A DNA stretch of 64,000 nucleotides from Sciurus carolinensis (lineage: Eukaryota; Chordata; Mammalia; Rodentia; Sciuridae), in assembly GCF_902686445.1 (NCBI RefSeq), contig NC_062214.1, positions 92,980,738 to 93,044,737 on the forward strand. Direction: 5' to 3'. Position numbers and translations under genes: made by a program. Numbering within the stretch: position 1 is the stretch's first letter; the number at the start of each line of letters is the position of its first letter. Below, piece after piece: positions 47,098-57,840 of this stretch. Below the pieces are notes generated by a model that was given only the letters and a program-made list of their open reading frames with translations, ran no database searches and had not been told where the DNA came from.

Positions 47098-47289
47098 CTT
47101 CAGTACTGAGGATTAAGTCTAGGGCTTTGTACAAACTAGGAAAGTGTTCTACCACTGACCTACAACTCCCCTTCTTAAATTTTTATTTTGGGGCAGGGTC
47201 TTGCTAAGTTGCTGAGTCTGGCCTCTAACTTGCAATTCTCCTGCCTCATTCTCCTAAGTAGCTGGGATTATAGCTGTGTGCCACCTGAC
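47098..47289 (-). mobile_element. Composite B1/ID SINE
   Basis: A short poly(T) is followed by the ID part ('cagtactgaggattaagtct', 'ttctaccactgacctacaac') and the B1 part ('ggcagggtcttgctaagttg', 'cctaagtagctgggattata'). It interrupts the old L1. Confidence 0.87.
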
Positions 47290-47399
47290 AAATTTTATTC
47301 AGTTCTTAAAAGAACAAAAAAGTCACCCTTTGAGATGAACCCTAGCCATCCCCTCTGAGTTTTACCTCCTAGTCTCCATGCAATATTTATATTAAATTT

Positions 47400-47572
47400 C
47401 CTTAGCTTAGTTTTTGCCTATCTAGCATATCATACATTTTTATTTGTCCATCAGGATTATTATCTATCACCAAACTAGAATATAATTTCATAGGAGTAGA
47501 GGTTTTTATTCACTGGATTACTATAGACTCCTCAGTGCCTAGAACAATGTTTGTTGAATGAATGAACCAAAA
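47400..47572 (+). mobile_element. L2 LINE 3' end
   Basis: 'ctcctcagtgcctagaacaa' and 'tgtttgttgaatgaatgaac' are the well-known L2 3' terminus. Confidence 0.75.
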
Positions 47573-48075
47573 TCTATTTTAATGTGTCAGTCCCTATTAT
47601 TACTGTTTTGTTTCATGAATTTCTGCTATTTTTTCTTGGTTGCCCTTCTTTTTCTTTACATCTCTGTGCTTTTTCTTACTTCCTAATTCCAGCATCTCGA
47701 GTTGAATACTGAGATCATTAAATCTTTGTAATCTTGTCTAATGGCAACCTTTTTTGGATACCTCTCTAGCATTATCCTGAAAGTTTGTATTTGGAGGATT
47801 TTCATTGCCTTCCAGTCCTGATGTTTTATAGTTTCTTTATTATTTCCTCTTTGGTCCATGAATAATTTAGCACTCTGTAGGTTATTTTTAAAGTTCTTAA
47901 AGAGAAACAACCATTATTTTGTTATTGATTTTAAATTTTTTTCATTCCAATGGAAAATGTGTTCCATGTATTAATTCACTGAAATGTGTTGAGAACTGCT
48001 TCATGGTACAGTAAGATGTAAATTTTTATAAATGTGCCATGTGTGTCTGTGGTATTTCTGATACAGTAGATTCTC

Positions 48076-48765
48076 TCTCACCTTATTCTCCCTGAACTGA
48101 CTCATAATTCTCCTTAGTTACAATATTTGTATTTCAATTCTTATAAACATTCCCTCTTATCTTATGAACTTGTCTTCTAATTCCATAGTAATCACATTGC
48201 AATTTACCAAAATCTATGCACGTGAATAAAAAATAAAAGTTTTTTTTGCAACATACATGAAAGTTAAATTGTAATTGCATATTAGTCATCAGGCTATTGA
48301 TGTCAATTGTATTAAATGTACTTAAACATGTCATACTTACATTTTAGAAAAAAAGTGCCTTGATCATTTTTATAACATATTCTGAAATATCCAAAAGTCT
48401 CTCCCTTACAGTGCCAATTGGAAAACATCTTGTAAATATTATTCCTTCTATTTGATACAACAGGAATTAAAAATGAAAAAGTTTGACTGTCTCTATAAGT
48501 ACATACTGTTCCAACTTTTCAAAACTGTTTTGTACATTTAGGTTTCTAGGAGAAAGACATATGGTGAAATAAGAATTTTTAACCTCAAAGAACATTGCCT
48601 TCAATTTTAAAAATATTTATTATAATTCAGTGAGTCAAAATGAAATGTCCAAAACATTGAACATCAGTACTTGTCACAGTACCTAGTGAGCCAAAATGTG
48701 TTCACTTGAATATATGTTATATACTATGATATCCAAGACAGTACAAGCAAGCCTCAACACACACA
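48076..48765. other. No recognised feature
   Basis: AT-rich sequence. It may be further decayed L1, but I cannot show it. Confidence 0.35.
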
Positions 48766-48769
48766 CATA

Positions 48770-49010
48770 CAAAAATAAGTTCTGGTGTTCTCTTGCACAG
48801 TAAGGTGACTATACTTAACAGCAAAGTATTATGTATTTCAAATAGAGAGTATTTTGAATGTTCTCACCAATTAAAAATAAGATAAATGTTTAAGGTGTTG
48901 AATATACTAATACTATGATTTGATCATTATACAATGTATACATGTGTCAAAACATCACATTGTATCCCATAAGAAGTATAATTTGTCATCAAAAATAAGA
49001 TATGACTAAA
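48770..49010 (+). mobile_element. Old L1 3' UTR
   Basis: 'gaatgttctcaccaattaaa', 'gatcattatacaatgtatac' and 'atgtgtcaaaacatcacatt' 'gtatccc' follow the 3' UTR of old L1M-type elements, ending in an A-rich tail near 49,010-49,050. Confidence 0.7.
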
Positions 49011-50125
49011 GAAAAAAAAATACAGATTACCAAAAAGAAAAAAAAATTAAAAGGCACCTTATTAAAAAGTTTCTTTATATATAGGTTTTTTAAACTTGAA
49101 CCGCAGCAACCTTTAAGTAGTGTTAAAGGGTGAGATCTTAGGTGAGGCCCTGAGGAGCTATGGAATTCAAGTGCACCAGGACTACAGTACTATACTTAGC
49201 CACTGATAAAATAATGCTTCTAAATGATATTATGCCTGGAGTTTCACCCTGGGATGACAGGTGCCCACCTTCCTTTCAGCTGAGGCAGAGATTCCCCATC
49301 CTCTGCTGGCTCAGACTCAAGCTATTGGTGAGGGGCTGCTGAGCAAAATCACAAGAACCACAGGTTGCTGGTGGCTCCCTTCTGGGCCCCGCCATGATGC
49401 CCTTCCCTCTTCTTGTCTCTTCCCATTGCAAGTACTAATGCTGGCGGAAATAGCAATGCAGGCCAGGAAAAGGGAGCTTCATCTCCTAGTTGCACTCTTT
49501 CCTCTGCCCCTTGTCCATTGTCCTGTCTAGGTTTTTGATGCCCTCTTGGAACCAAAGGAGCCTTGTCATTGAATAGACTCTTGTACTATGCTTAGACCAG
49601 ATACTTTTGATCCATCCTATTACTTTTTGAACTCTAATTCACTCCTTGTGAGTTTACTTTCTACCAGTTTATTTTGGTTAGCCCATGAATGCCAGATTTG
49701 TGAGAAGCAGATTTCATCAAATTCAGCCTGCTGCTCTTGCTTCTTGGACCTACCAAATGAGAGCAGCTCGTCCATGCTTCAATCAAACCCTGGAATATGT
49801 TTGTCGTCTTCAACTTTTGGAAGTAATGTTTTACCTCTTCAGACCAGTTCAAATTTGGAGAGTAAATCAGGGATACAATGTTTTTTATTTCTTTATCTCC
49901 CCAGTGCCAGTGTCTGACATAAAATAGTGATTATAGGTATCAGTTGACAATCATTTCTACTAGTAACAGAAAACCAGACTGCAGTTGCTGTCACAAATAC
50001 TGGCTTGTTTTTCTCAGATAAGCAGTCCAGGGGTAGGCATCTGTCTGTGTTGGTTCAGCTGCTCAGCCATGCCACTGGGGATCAGGGCTTTTTCTCTCAT
50101 TCCCCATAGCATATTGGATTTTTGT
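49011..50125. other. Mostly unrecognised
   Basis: No gene seen. The segment at about 49,960-50,125 ('gtccaggggtaggcatctgt', 'ggttcagctgctcagccatg') resembles a common old mammalian repeat that I cannot name. Overlapping open frames at 49,261-49,927 lack support. Confidence 0.4.
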
Positions 50126-50129
50126 TCTC

Positions 50130-50650
50130 ATACTTGTCAACCATGTCCACAAATGGACACCCTGAGGTCCTGGCATCCCATGGCAGCATGGTATTCCAAG
50201 CCCACCCTCATCTTCCTCCTGACATCCTGCAGAAAGCTCCAAGCCATCTCTTTCCTGTTTCTCTACCACCAATCCCCTGAATCCAATACTCAGGTAACAG
50301 CCAAGATGATTTTTTAAAAATATAAAGTCAGATATTATTTCTTCATTACTTAGAATACTCCAATGTCTTCTTAGTATATTAAGAAGCAAATCCAGATGTT
50401 TTCCCACAGGCTTCATGTTTCTAGAGATCCAGTCATGGTCCCTACTAGCATGCATCACCTGTCATTCACCCTTTCTCATTATTCTCTACTGCCCTGCTTT
50501 CTTGTTCACCCCAAACACCTTGCTCATTCTCACCCTAGAGCCATTGCACTTGTTAATTCCCTCTGCATTAAACCCTCCTGACCTTCTAAAACAAAAAGCA
50601 GTGCACCCTGCCCTCTACCTCCTTCCCACCATGTCATTCCCTTTTTCTGT
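50130..50650 (+). mobile_element. L2 LINE remnant
   Basis: 'aagtcagatattatttcttc', 'agaatactccaatgtcttct', 'gagccattgcacttgttaat' and 'tccctctgcatt' follow the L2 ORF2/3' region ('aaatcagatcatgtcactcc ... gggcctttgcacttgctgt' in less decayed copies). Confidence 0.65.
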
Positions 50651-50659
50651 GACTCCAGG

Positions 50660-50840
50660 GGTATTCAGTGATTTTTGCTTCATGATTCACATTTGAATCA
50701 TCTGGGACACTTTTTAAAAATACCATATTCAGTCTTAGTTCATAGATTCTAGTTGGTCTATAATGGTCCTCAAACACTGATAGAATTATTCAAGTACCCC
50801 ATGTGATTCTATTATGCGACTGGGACTGAGAACTATTGAG
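50660..50840 (+). mobile_element. MER5-type hAT remnant
   Basis: 'cacatttgaatcatctggga', 'cactttttaaaaataccata' and 'actgggactgagaactattg' retain MER5 order from the 5' third to the terminal repeat. Confidence 0.6.
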
Positions 50841-51056
50841 CCTGGTGGTTAAAGGTAAGAAACCATGAACGGTAATTTTGGATAATCCTATTTTTTTGTC
50901 TTGATAGGGCTTAACCTGATGAGGAGGAATTAGGATAATACTCATTTCTGGTATATATTCCCTGCAGGATGTGGTGGTATTTGTGTAGAATCAAAGCTTA
51001 CAATAAAGAATTATTTTCTTACAAGAGAATGATCCAAATGAGAAAAATAGTGTCTG

Positions 51057-51062
51057 GTGTAT

Positions 51063-51100
<38 letters not shown>
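51057..51100. repeat. (GT)n microsatellite
   Basis: About 40 bp of GT repeat after a short TGTATG run. Confidence 0.97.
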
Positions 51101-51101
<1 letters not shown>

Positions 51102-51565
51102 CCCATAGGGAGCATGGTTTCTCAGCTTATCTCGCCCTCTGCACCCCTCTGCTAACTGCCTGTGAGCTGTCAGTCAGGTTTGGGGAGGTGGACTGTGGAG
51201 GCAGGGACCTCAGAGGCTCTCAGCGAGCATGGAGCTGGCCCAAGTGGTCTGTGAGATGAGAAGGCACGGGTCAGAGGCTGACAGATGGTCTTTCTGCCAC
51301 ACGAACTGCAGGCAGATGGCTCTGACAGTTTGGACAAGGCTGCAACTTTGGGCCGCCGAGGCGGAGCTCTGAAAAGATGCTCAGGAAGCTGCTGATGACA
51401 TCCCTCTCTCTTGCAAAGAGCAGACAGTGAGCCTGAAGACTCACAGGAGGTGGGGAAGAGGAGGAGCAGTAGAATGAGGAAGGAGTATATTGATACTGGC
51501 TCCACAAAGCTTTGTACTCATTCTCGACTTTCTTGCTGCGGAGCCTGAAGGAGCGATAAGTCCAC
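51101..51565. other. GC-richer single-copy-looking block
   Basis: GC-richer than its neighbourhood, with a local CpG cluster ('gggccgccgaggcggagctc', about 51,350-51,370). I recognise no repeat family. Minus-strand frames of 111 codons (51,170-51,505 and 51,271-51,606) begin with GTG or an unsupported ATG. I do not call a gene. Confidence 0.4.
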
Positions 51566-51569
51566 AGTT

Positions 51570-51760
51570 GGGGTAGTGGCTCAGTGCATGGGCTCTCATC
51601 ATGCACAGCTGCCTCAAATTCCTGTTCTGCTGCTTACTACCTGCATAACTTTCAAAGGTTACCTAACATCTTTTAATTTTTTTTCTTCTTAATAGTTGAA
51701 GCATGACTTTGTGGGGCAACATTTGTAAAATACCCAGCATAGAGCCTGATCCTAGTACGT
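51570..51760 (+). mobile_element. MIR SINE
   Basis: 'gtagtggctcagtgcatggg', 'caaattcctgttctgctgct' and 'tactacctgcataactttca' follow MIR from its tRNA-like 5' end through the core. Confidence 0.7.
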
Positions 51761-52790
51761 GAACCATGACTTGTGTGTGTGTATGCAGCCCGCAGCTAAA
51801 AAGGAAGTGAAGCCCAGTCATGCCTTCATTATTAAAACACATAACATTTTTGTTTCTGCTGTGTGGCACCAGTCTTCTCTTGTCTTACCATATGCTCTTA
51901 TTTTAATTTACCAGTAGAGCTGGTTTCTACCCAAAACAGGAGGTGAGGTTCAGTGACAAAGAAGGAGTGTGGGGAGGTGGAAGGCTAATTCCATTTTACC
52001 TCCTTTTAGCAGGAGACCCTGGCTTGCTACTCAACCCCTATGCGGCAATTGCTTATATTGTGTAGGATTTCTTCACTTCCAATTATCTCTGTCAAGAGCC
52101 CAGATGAAGGTTTTTCTGCATCTCCCACTCTTGTCTGTAGGCACCTGGGAATGGTTGCTGCAGTAAGTACAATTGTCCTCTTGTCCCCACGTACCGGATG
52201 TTGCAAGGCCTCTTGGCACATGCCTACAGTAGACATTTAATTAACATAAAACACTATGTAACACTATTAAGACAGGAGTGAGATTGGGAAGCTGGCAATT
52301 CCCCAACCCCATGCAGCCAAATTCCCAGACACAGGTATGTCCTTCAACTTGCTCGCAGTGATTGGAGACGTGGAAGTTCTTTCCTGTTCCAGATCTGGCG
52401 CCTCTGAAGCTTCCCCCACCAGCACTTTCTGGCAGACACTTCTGCAGTAGAGGCTGAGCACTACTTTGCCCTCTCCTTCCACATACCATTTGGGACTCAT
52501 TATCTCCTTTGCAGTCTCTGGGTCTCCATGGCTACATGCTGAACAACCTCTGAAGTCTGCAGGTCCAACCCAGAACACTGTGGATGTCAGTCTCATCATC
52601 TTTCCTTGCTTGTATCCATTTGTCCCCTTCCATCCCAAGTCCCCACTGTTAACTTTCACCTTCTGTTTCACCAGAGCCTGATGTCCCTTTGGAGGCCTTT
52701 ATGTCACATCTAACTTGCATGTCCCACGTTATTCTCTAGTTTATTGGATCATCTGTATTTTAAGTCATGTTACTTGAAAAACAAGAACAT
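51761..52790. other. No recognised feature
   Basis: About 1 kb. The 134-codon minus-strand frame (52,267-52,671) starts with GTG and has no recognisable domain. Confidence 0.4.
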
Positions 52791-52794
52791 GTTT

Positions 52795-53190
52795 GTCCAT
52801 TTACTCAACAAGATGGAGTTGAGCTCTTGTTGTGTGTCAAGCAACTAAGAACACAGGGCTACAGAAGGAATGTGGCCCCGATGGGAGAACAGAGTTCAGG
52901 TCTGGTGAGAGATCGCACACGTTCACCTCTCTTCAGTGTGATGTAGGAACACCTATAAAATGCTCTGGAAGCAGAGACAAACAATTCTTCCAGATAGGAG
53001 TGACATGGAGCATCCAGAGAGAGCAAAAGATTCTGAAAGCAGCAGTGTCAGCAAAGGGCTCCACTCATCATACCCAGCCTCCTTTGTTCCAGCTGCTCGT
53101 CTCCGGCTTTGCAAACTTGTGGAGTGGAATGATTCAGGGTGTCAGGGAAGGACTTTCAGGAAATTGCCCTAAGTGGCCTGGCCTCAGACT
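52795..53190 (-). mobile_element. Probable L2 LINE remnant
   Basis: 'cttgttgtgtgtcaagcaac' then 'taagaacacagggctacaga' and later 'gtcagggaaggactttcagg' follow the texture of minus-strand L2 ('gtgctaggcactggg ... tacagtgatgaacaag ... gtcagggaaggcctc'). Confidence 0.45.
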
Positions 53191-53785
53191 GAGACATCAG
53201 CATGTGAGTTGTTCTATAATTGTCATCATTTAGGAACAAATCCTGCTTAAAGAAAAAAGTCCATTAACCTTACAAGATGCTATTGCTTTGGATTAATTTA
53301 TCCTACTTTCCTTCTTTAGTTTTTCTTTGGTTGTTCCTTACCCCTAGAAGGCACTCTCACAAAAACTGTTTGGAATATAGATGTGTGCATAAAGGTTTGC
53401 TTACAGGTAAGCCTACATGACGGCAAATCTCCTTTTCTCTTTAATCAGTTGAGAAAGTTATGTAATTTTCCAAAAATCACTTTACTGGAAAGCCAGTGAC
53501 TGTATTGGAGTGGTGGGTACGAGAGGAAACACAGCAAACAGAAGCACAAAATCAACACAACAAGTGGCTTTGACAGAGGCATGAGGTGGCAGGGACATGA
53601 TGATGCTCAGCATTGGGAGGCTTGGGGTGAGTACTTGTCTAACTATTTACTGATTTGCTACTGTCACTGAGTTTTAATTTCCTCTTCTGCACTGTTTGCC
53701 TTTCAGGTTTTGCAGGTCAAATTCTCTACTGTTACATGAATGTCCACACTTTGAATGGACAAACATAACTTACATCATGGATCTT
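53191..53785. other. No recognised feature
   Basis: Unrecognised sequence before the hAT cluster. Confidence 0.4.
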
Positions 53786-53786
53786 A

Positions 53787-53947
53787 ATCAAAGTGTGGTC
53801 CATGGGTCAACAGCATGGGCCTTACGTGGAAGCTTGTAAGGATGCAGACTTGTAGGCCCCACACCCCAGAACTAATGAATCAGAATCTCTATTTTAACAA
53901 GATCCCAAGTGATTCATTTGCACATTTAAATTTGAAGAGCCCTGTTC
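53787..53947 (+). mobile_element. MER5A hAT element
   Basis: 'caaagtgtggtccatgggtc', 'ccccacaccccagaactaat', 'gaatcagaatctctatttta' and 'acaagatcccaagtgattca' are in MER5A order. Confidence 0.85.
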
Positions 53948-53954
53948 TAGATCA

Positions 53955-54133
53955 CTAGTTCTCTAACATGACTGAACATTAGAATCACTTAGGGAACTTT
54001 AAAAATCCTAAAGGCTGAAGTTCCTCTCACAGAGATTCTCATGTAGCTGGTATAGGTTTGGGCCAGGCATCCCAGTTTCTAAATGCTCCCCCACGGTTTT
54101 AAAGTGAAACAAATTCTGAGAACCATTGTCCTC
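53955..54133 (+). mobile_element. MER5-type hAT element
   Basis: 'gaacattagaatcacttagg', 'gaactttaaaaatcctaaag', 'gccaggcatcccagtttcta' and 'aattctgagaaccattg' preserve both terminal regions. Confidence 0.8.
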
Positions 54134-54149
54134 TACTAATGCTTCTCAA

Positions 54150-54368
54150 AGTATCTGTGGGGAATGACTATTCTGTTTGAAAATTCCCCATCCATCTGGT
54201 TGTAAAATTTTAAAATATCACATGCCTTAGATTTAGCAACATTGTCAAATTTGTGTAAAGACTGATAAATACTCACTTTTAATTTGTTCTTTAGCTTGTC
54301 ACAAATGCATAACAAAGGGTCCTAGGACCAACAATGATCCACAGGCCACACTCTGAGCTACATTGCTG
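54150..54368 (+). mobile_element. Possible third non-autonomous hAT element
   Basis: 'gcttctcaaagtatctgtgg' at one end and 'gatccacaggccacactctg' at the other look like terminal inverted regions around an AT-rich interior of about 180 bp. The family is not certain. Confidence 0.45.
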
Positions 54369-54464
54369 AGTAGACCCCTCCACCCCTACCGAAATGCAGC
54401 CTTACCCCCTACGTCATACCCATTGGCCTCTCTCCATTAAGTGTTTGAGTAGATAGACCTTATT

Positions 54465-54697
54465 TTATTGAATACATACTTGTAGCACTTCTTTTAGGTC
54501 AGGTACCATTCTAAGTATATTAAAGAGTTCACTTTAGTCAATATTAAGCTAATTTTTCATTATCCCTTTTGCCTTTATGGGAGCAGAAGCAGATGCATGA
54601 AATGGTTAAGTAACTTGCCCAGAATCAGTGTTGATAAATGGCAGCAGCAGGATCTATAACCACGTCTTCAGACTCTTAACCACTATTATGCTGTTCC
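54465..54697 (-). mobile_element. MIR SINE, nearly full length
   Basis: 'ggtcaggtaccattctaagt', 'gcatgaaatggttaagtaac', 'ttgcccagaatcagtgttga' and 'gactcttaaccactattatg' cover almost the whole complement, including the tRNA-like head. Confidence 0.9.
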
Positions 54698-54719
54698 ACC
54701 TGCAGGTACTTCTGGGAGA

Positions 54720-55285
54720 AAGAACTAGTCTCCCCCTCATACTATCTCCTTGCTCATCTGTCCTGTCCCTTGAATGCCTAAATCTATCTCCATTCCACTC
54801 CTCCCTCTCCATCCATTTACCTCCTCCCCACCCACCATCTCCCTGCTGGACCTCAGCATCTCTGTCTGCACTCTGTGATCATGTCACATTCCTGAGCCTC
54901 ACACAACTGCCCTGCAACAGAGCTCCAGTCCCTCCTCCCACTCCAGCCATGCAGAACCACTCTGGTCATGAACTTTGCCTCAGCCTATCTTGGCTTAAGA
55001 TATTTGTGCATATGGTTTCCTGGATGGACGGTCTCTGCCTAAAGCTTAACTCATACTCCAAGGTTTAACTGAAGTGTTGAATCCCTCAGGAATCCTTTCC
55101 TGAATCCTGCCTACCAGTCCTGTGGCTTCTCATTCCCAGTGAGGCTTCTCCCATGACATCCATGACACTGTTATCAGGGTTCCTAATTTCCGTACTAGCA
55201 TCCTTCTTACCTCTGAGCATTTTACAGCAATGACTGGGAACTCTGTATCCCTAAAATAAGTACAGAGCCTGTGTAAATGAATGTG
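54720..55285 (+). mobile_element. L2 LINE 3' region
   Basis: 'ggtttaactgaagtgttgaa', 'tcctttcctgaatcctgcct' and 'agcattttacagcaatgact' match the L2 3' segment (tail-side 'caggaagccttccctgac' pattern). The 146-codon frame at 54,628-55,068 starts with GTG and spans the MIR and this L2, so it is not a gene. Confidence 0.6.
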
Positions 55286-56857
55286 ATAATCATTAGAGAC
55301 ATAGTAGATGCCCCCTTGGTCCTTCCCTCCCTTCCTTCCCCACTGCCTCATGTACTCCATCCCTTCTGCCTCTGACCAGGAAAGTTATAAGTCCTCCTCT
55401 GGCTTTGCTGGAGGCTGGCAGGCTTTGTCAGCATAAGGGATCTGCCACTTCTTCCTGAGAGTCTCTGCTGTTGGGCAGCCAGCACCAAATGGCGGTCTCT
55501 CTTCCTCTTATCGCTTCCTTGCTCTGTGTGCCCTGGAGAGAATATTAAATGTATACACAAAATACATGCTAAAATATTCATGAATACATTTGGAAAGTTT
55601 TTTGCTTAAGCCCCCTTTGTCTGAAAATAGAACAGAAGAGACAAATAGATAAATGCAAGACACAAAAGCATGGAGAGAAGTATACAATAAGCAATTAGTG
55701 GCAACTGATCGTCTTGCAAAAAGTTGTTTAAAGCCCAGTCTTACAGTATGCCACCTAAACTTCAGAGGAGACACGGCCATCCAGCACTGTGGGTCTAACT
55801 AGGATATTGGGAACTGTCACACTATTGCCCCACCTTTCTCCTCACTCTGCTAGTGTCTGTCCCACTGTTTCAGAAAGCCTTCGTGTGCATGAAAATTGAG
55901 TCAATATGTGGATGGCTTTGCCTCAGCTTGTCCGGTGTTTTGCATGAGAGGCCAAGGAGAGGCCGGGCAGGGAGCTAGGAGGCCACCAGGGCTGGTGCTA
56001 TCAGGTGGCCTTAGACAGAAGCAGGGGTGGGCAGCCTCACTTAAATGGGGACAGAGGGTTCTCTGTCCTTATGAATATCCACTTGTATTTTCCACCTTGC
56101 TGCTTCCCACGGAGGGGTCCATTTCTTCACCAAAGCTTCTCAATAAGCTCGTCCCTGGGCCTTTCACACTCTAACCTCCTACAATGCTCATCGCTCTTAC
56201 CATCTATTCCCTCTTCCCTTTCCCTCCCTCTTTTCCTTCCTTCCCTCTCTCTCCTAATACTTTCTCCCCTCCTTTTTCCCTTCCACCCTTCCCTAGCACA
56301 GAGTTTGACTTGGTGGAGATTCTAAGGCCCAGGGTAATTTCCATATTGGGGGATGACCTGCCCCAGGCAGGGAGAGACAATGCAGACCCCATGAAAGTTC
56401 TTAATAACTGTCATAATGGTCTGTTTAGCACATCTGTTTTCCTTATCTTTTGATGATTTCTCACTTAAAGTAGTCATTTGTCTCCATGACTAAGTGGGGA
56501 GCTACTAGGGAAAGGCCCCTGCCCCTTTGGGGGCCAGCAGAGTCCTCTCCCCTGACCAGGGGTGGGTGGAATGCACCTTGCCAAGCCAGGATCTGGTCTC
56601 AACAGAGTCAGTGGAAGCCAGTCGGTGGATGACAAGGATGCATGAGCAGTATTTAGGAATGAATGCAAGCATTCAGATCATGAGCTGTGAGAGGCAGGGT
56701 CTTAGGCAAACCCTCAGGTGTACTGATGCTCTTTAAGCAGGCTTATTTGCAGCACAAGGTCATCATGGACAGTCCTCCATCATTTGTGGTAAATATAGAT
56801 TTGTCCCTGGATAACAGTAGCTCCAGCTTAAGGGAAGACAAAGCCTGATGCAGAGAA
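55286..56857. other. No recognised feature
   Basis: About 1.6 kb of unrecognised sequence. A pyrimidine-rich stretch at about 56,190-56,300 accounts for overlapping frames there. Confidence 0.4.
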
Positions 56858-56939
56858 GGGTTTGAATTCCAGGCCTACCGCCTTAACTTCAAATACTAGG
56901 GTTTGAATTCCATTTCTACCACCTAACTTTATATGCTAT
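56858..56939. repeat. Diverged 41-bp tandem duplication
   Basis: 'gggtttgaattcca' starts at 56,858 and again at 56,899. The two units share 'ctacc' and 'taactt' at matching places and then diverge. Confidence 0.75.
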
Positions 56940-57465
56940 ACCTTAAAAATAATGATTTCAGTACATTACATAATGTTTCTGAGAATGAAAACATTATCAA
57001 TAACATGGAGTAAGATGTTAAGTTAGTAGTAACAAAAGTAAAGATAGATGAAGCAAGTTAACCACAGTCCTGTATGTGTATTGTAGATGGTCCAGATGAT
57101 CCTTGTCTATTAGATTTTTCCCCTTATATATGGCAGCTCCAGGACACCTGTCTCAAAGGCACACATCACTCTATTTTCACACCTGCACAAACTTCACAGT
57201 CTTTAATAGGGCAATACAGGTAGGTGCTGCTAACCCATGAAATTGGGATGAGAGAAGAATTTTGAATTTTGCTTATAAATCATACCATTTTAGCAAGTGC
57301 TTGGCTTCCATGCTAATTGCTGGACCTATTTCTAACCCTTTCAAGTATTATAGTCACTACAGTTTGAAGATCTCCTACTTTGGACACCTGGAGGCTGAGG
57401 AAAGCCCCTGAACTCTGTAGCCCAGCAGGAAAGAATTTCAGTGTTTGGTGTATGCAATGGCAGAA
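56940..57465. other. No recognised feature
   Basis: Unrecognised sequence before an L2 remnant. Confidence 0.4.
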
Positions 57466-57469
57466 GTAT

Positions 57470-57840
57470 GGCTAATGTCTTATGGAAGCATCAGCAGGGA
57501 GTAGAGGGAGACAGTCGGAATGTTTCCCAGAGAGGTAGCATCTGAGCTGAAACTTGAAGGAAAAATGAGAGTTGGCCAGGTAAAGGAGGGGTAGGGCATT
57601 AGAAAGTTAGGCATCTTACTGAGCAGAGAAACAGAAGGAAGGAACATAGTGTGTGCAGGTGTAGTAGGGACTACCAGAAGAATAATGTTGCTAGGGTATA
57701 AAATGCAAAGGAGAAAAGGAGGTTATAAAGGAGGTGAGTCATGGAAAGACTTACATTTTCTGTTAAGGAGCTAATAATTTCAGTCATAGACAGTGGGTAA
57801 CCACAAAGGATGCTGACAGGGGCAAAGCATGATAACTTCT
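57470..57840 (-). mobile_element. L2 LINE remnant
   Basis: 'agaggtagcatctgagctga', 'aacttgaaggaaaaatgaga', 'gttggccaggtaaaggaggg', 'tcatggaaagacttacattt' and 'ggggcaaagcatgataactt' follow the complement of L2 over about 370 bp, the longest clear L2 stretch here. Confidence 0.8.

Larger units (their letters stand above)
45640..48075 (-). mobile_element. Old L1 ORF2, split by later insertions
   Basis: Three blocks follow the complement of L1 ORF2 in the correct order: 45,640-46,060 ('tgttaaaccatgcttgcatt'), 46,750-47,097 ('tgtctaaaaatgttttattt') and 47,575-48,075 ('ttcctctttggtccatgaat', 'aaaatgtgttccatgtatta'). Between them sit an ancient repeat, a pyrimidine tract with a B1/ID SINE, a second B1/ID SINE and an L2-like piece. 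The L1 is therefore older than the SINEs. No frame survives. Confidence 0.7.

Noticed and set aside
51170..51505. A 111-codon minus-strand frame with a signal-peptide-like leucine run
   Set aside because: Its first codon is GTG (plus strand cac at 51,503-51,505), it lies in purine-rich text, and no domain, splice site or promoter supports it.
52267..52671. A 134-codon minus-strand frame
   Set aside because: The start is GTG, the composition is unremarkable and no family resemblance is seen.
54628..55068. A 146-codon plus-strand frame
   Set aside because: It begins with GTG inside a MIR and runs across an L2 LINE 3' region.
55970..56020. A CTCF-like site near 'ggccaccagggctggtgc'
   Set aside because: Only part of the core fits and no flanking motif supports it; a motif score would be needed.
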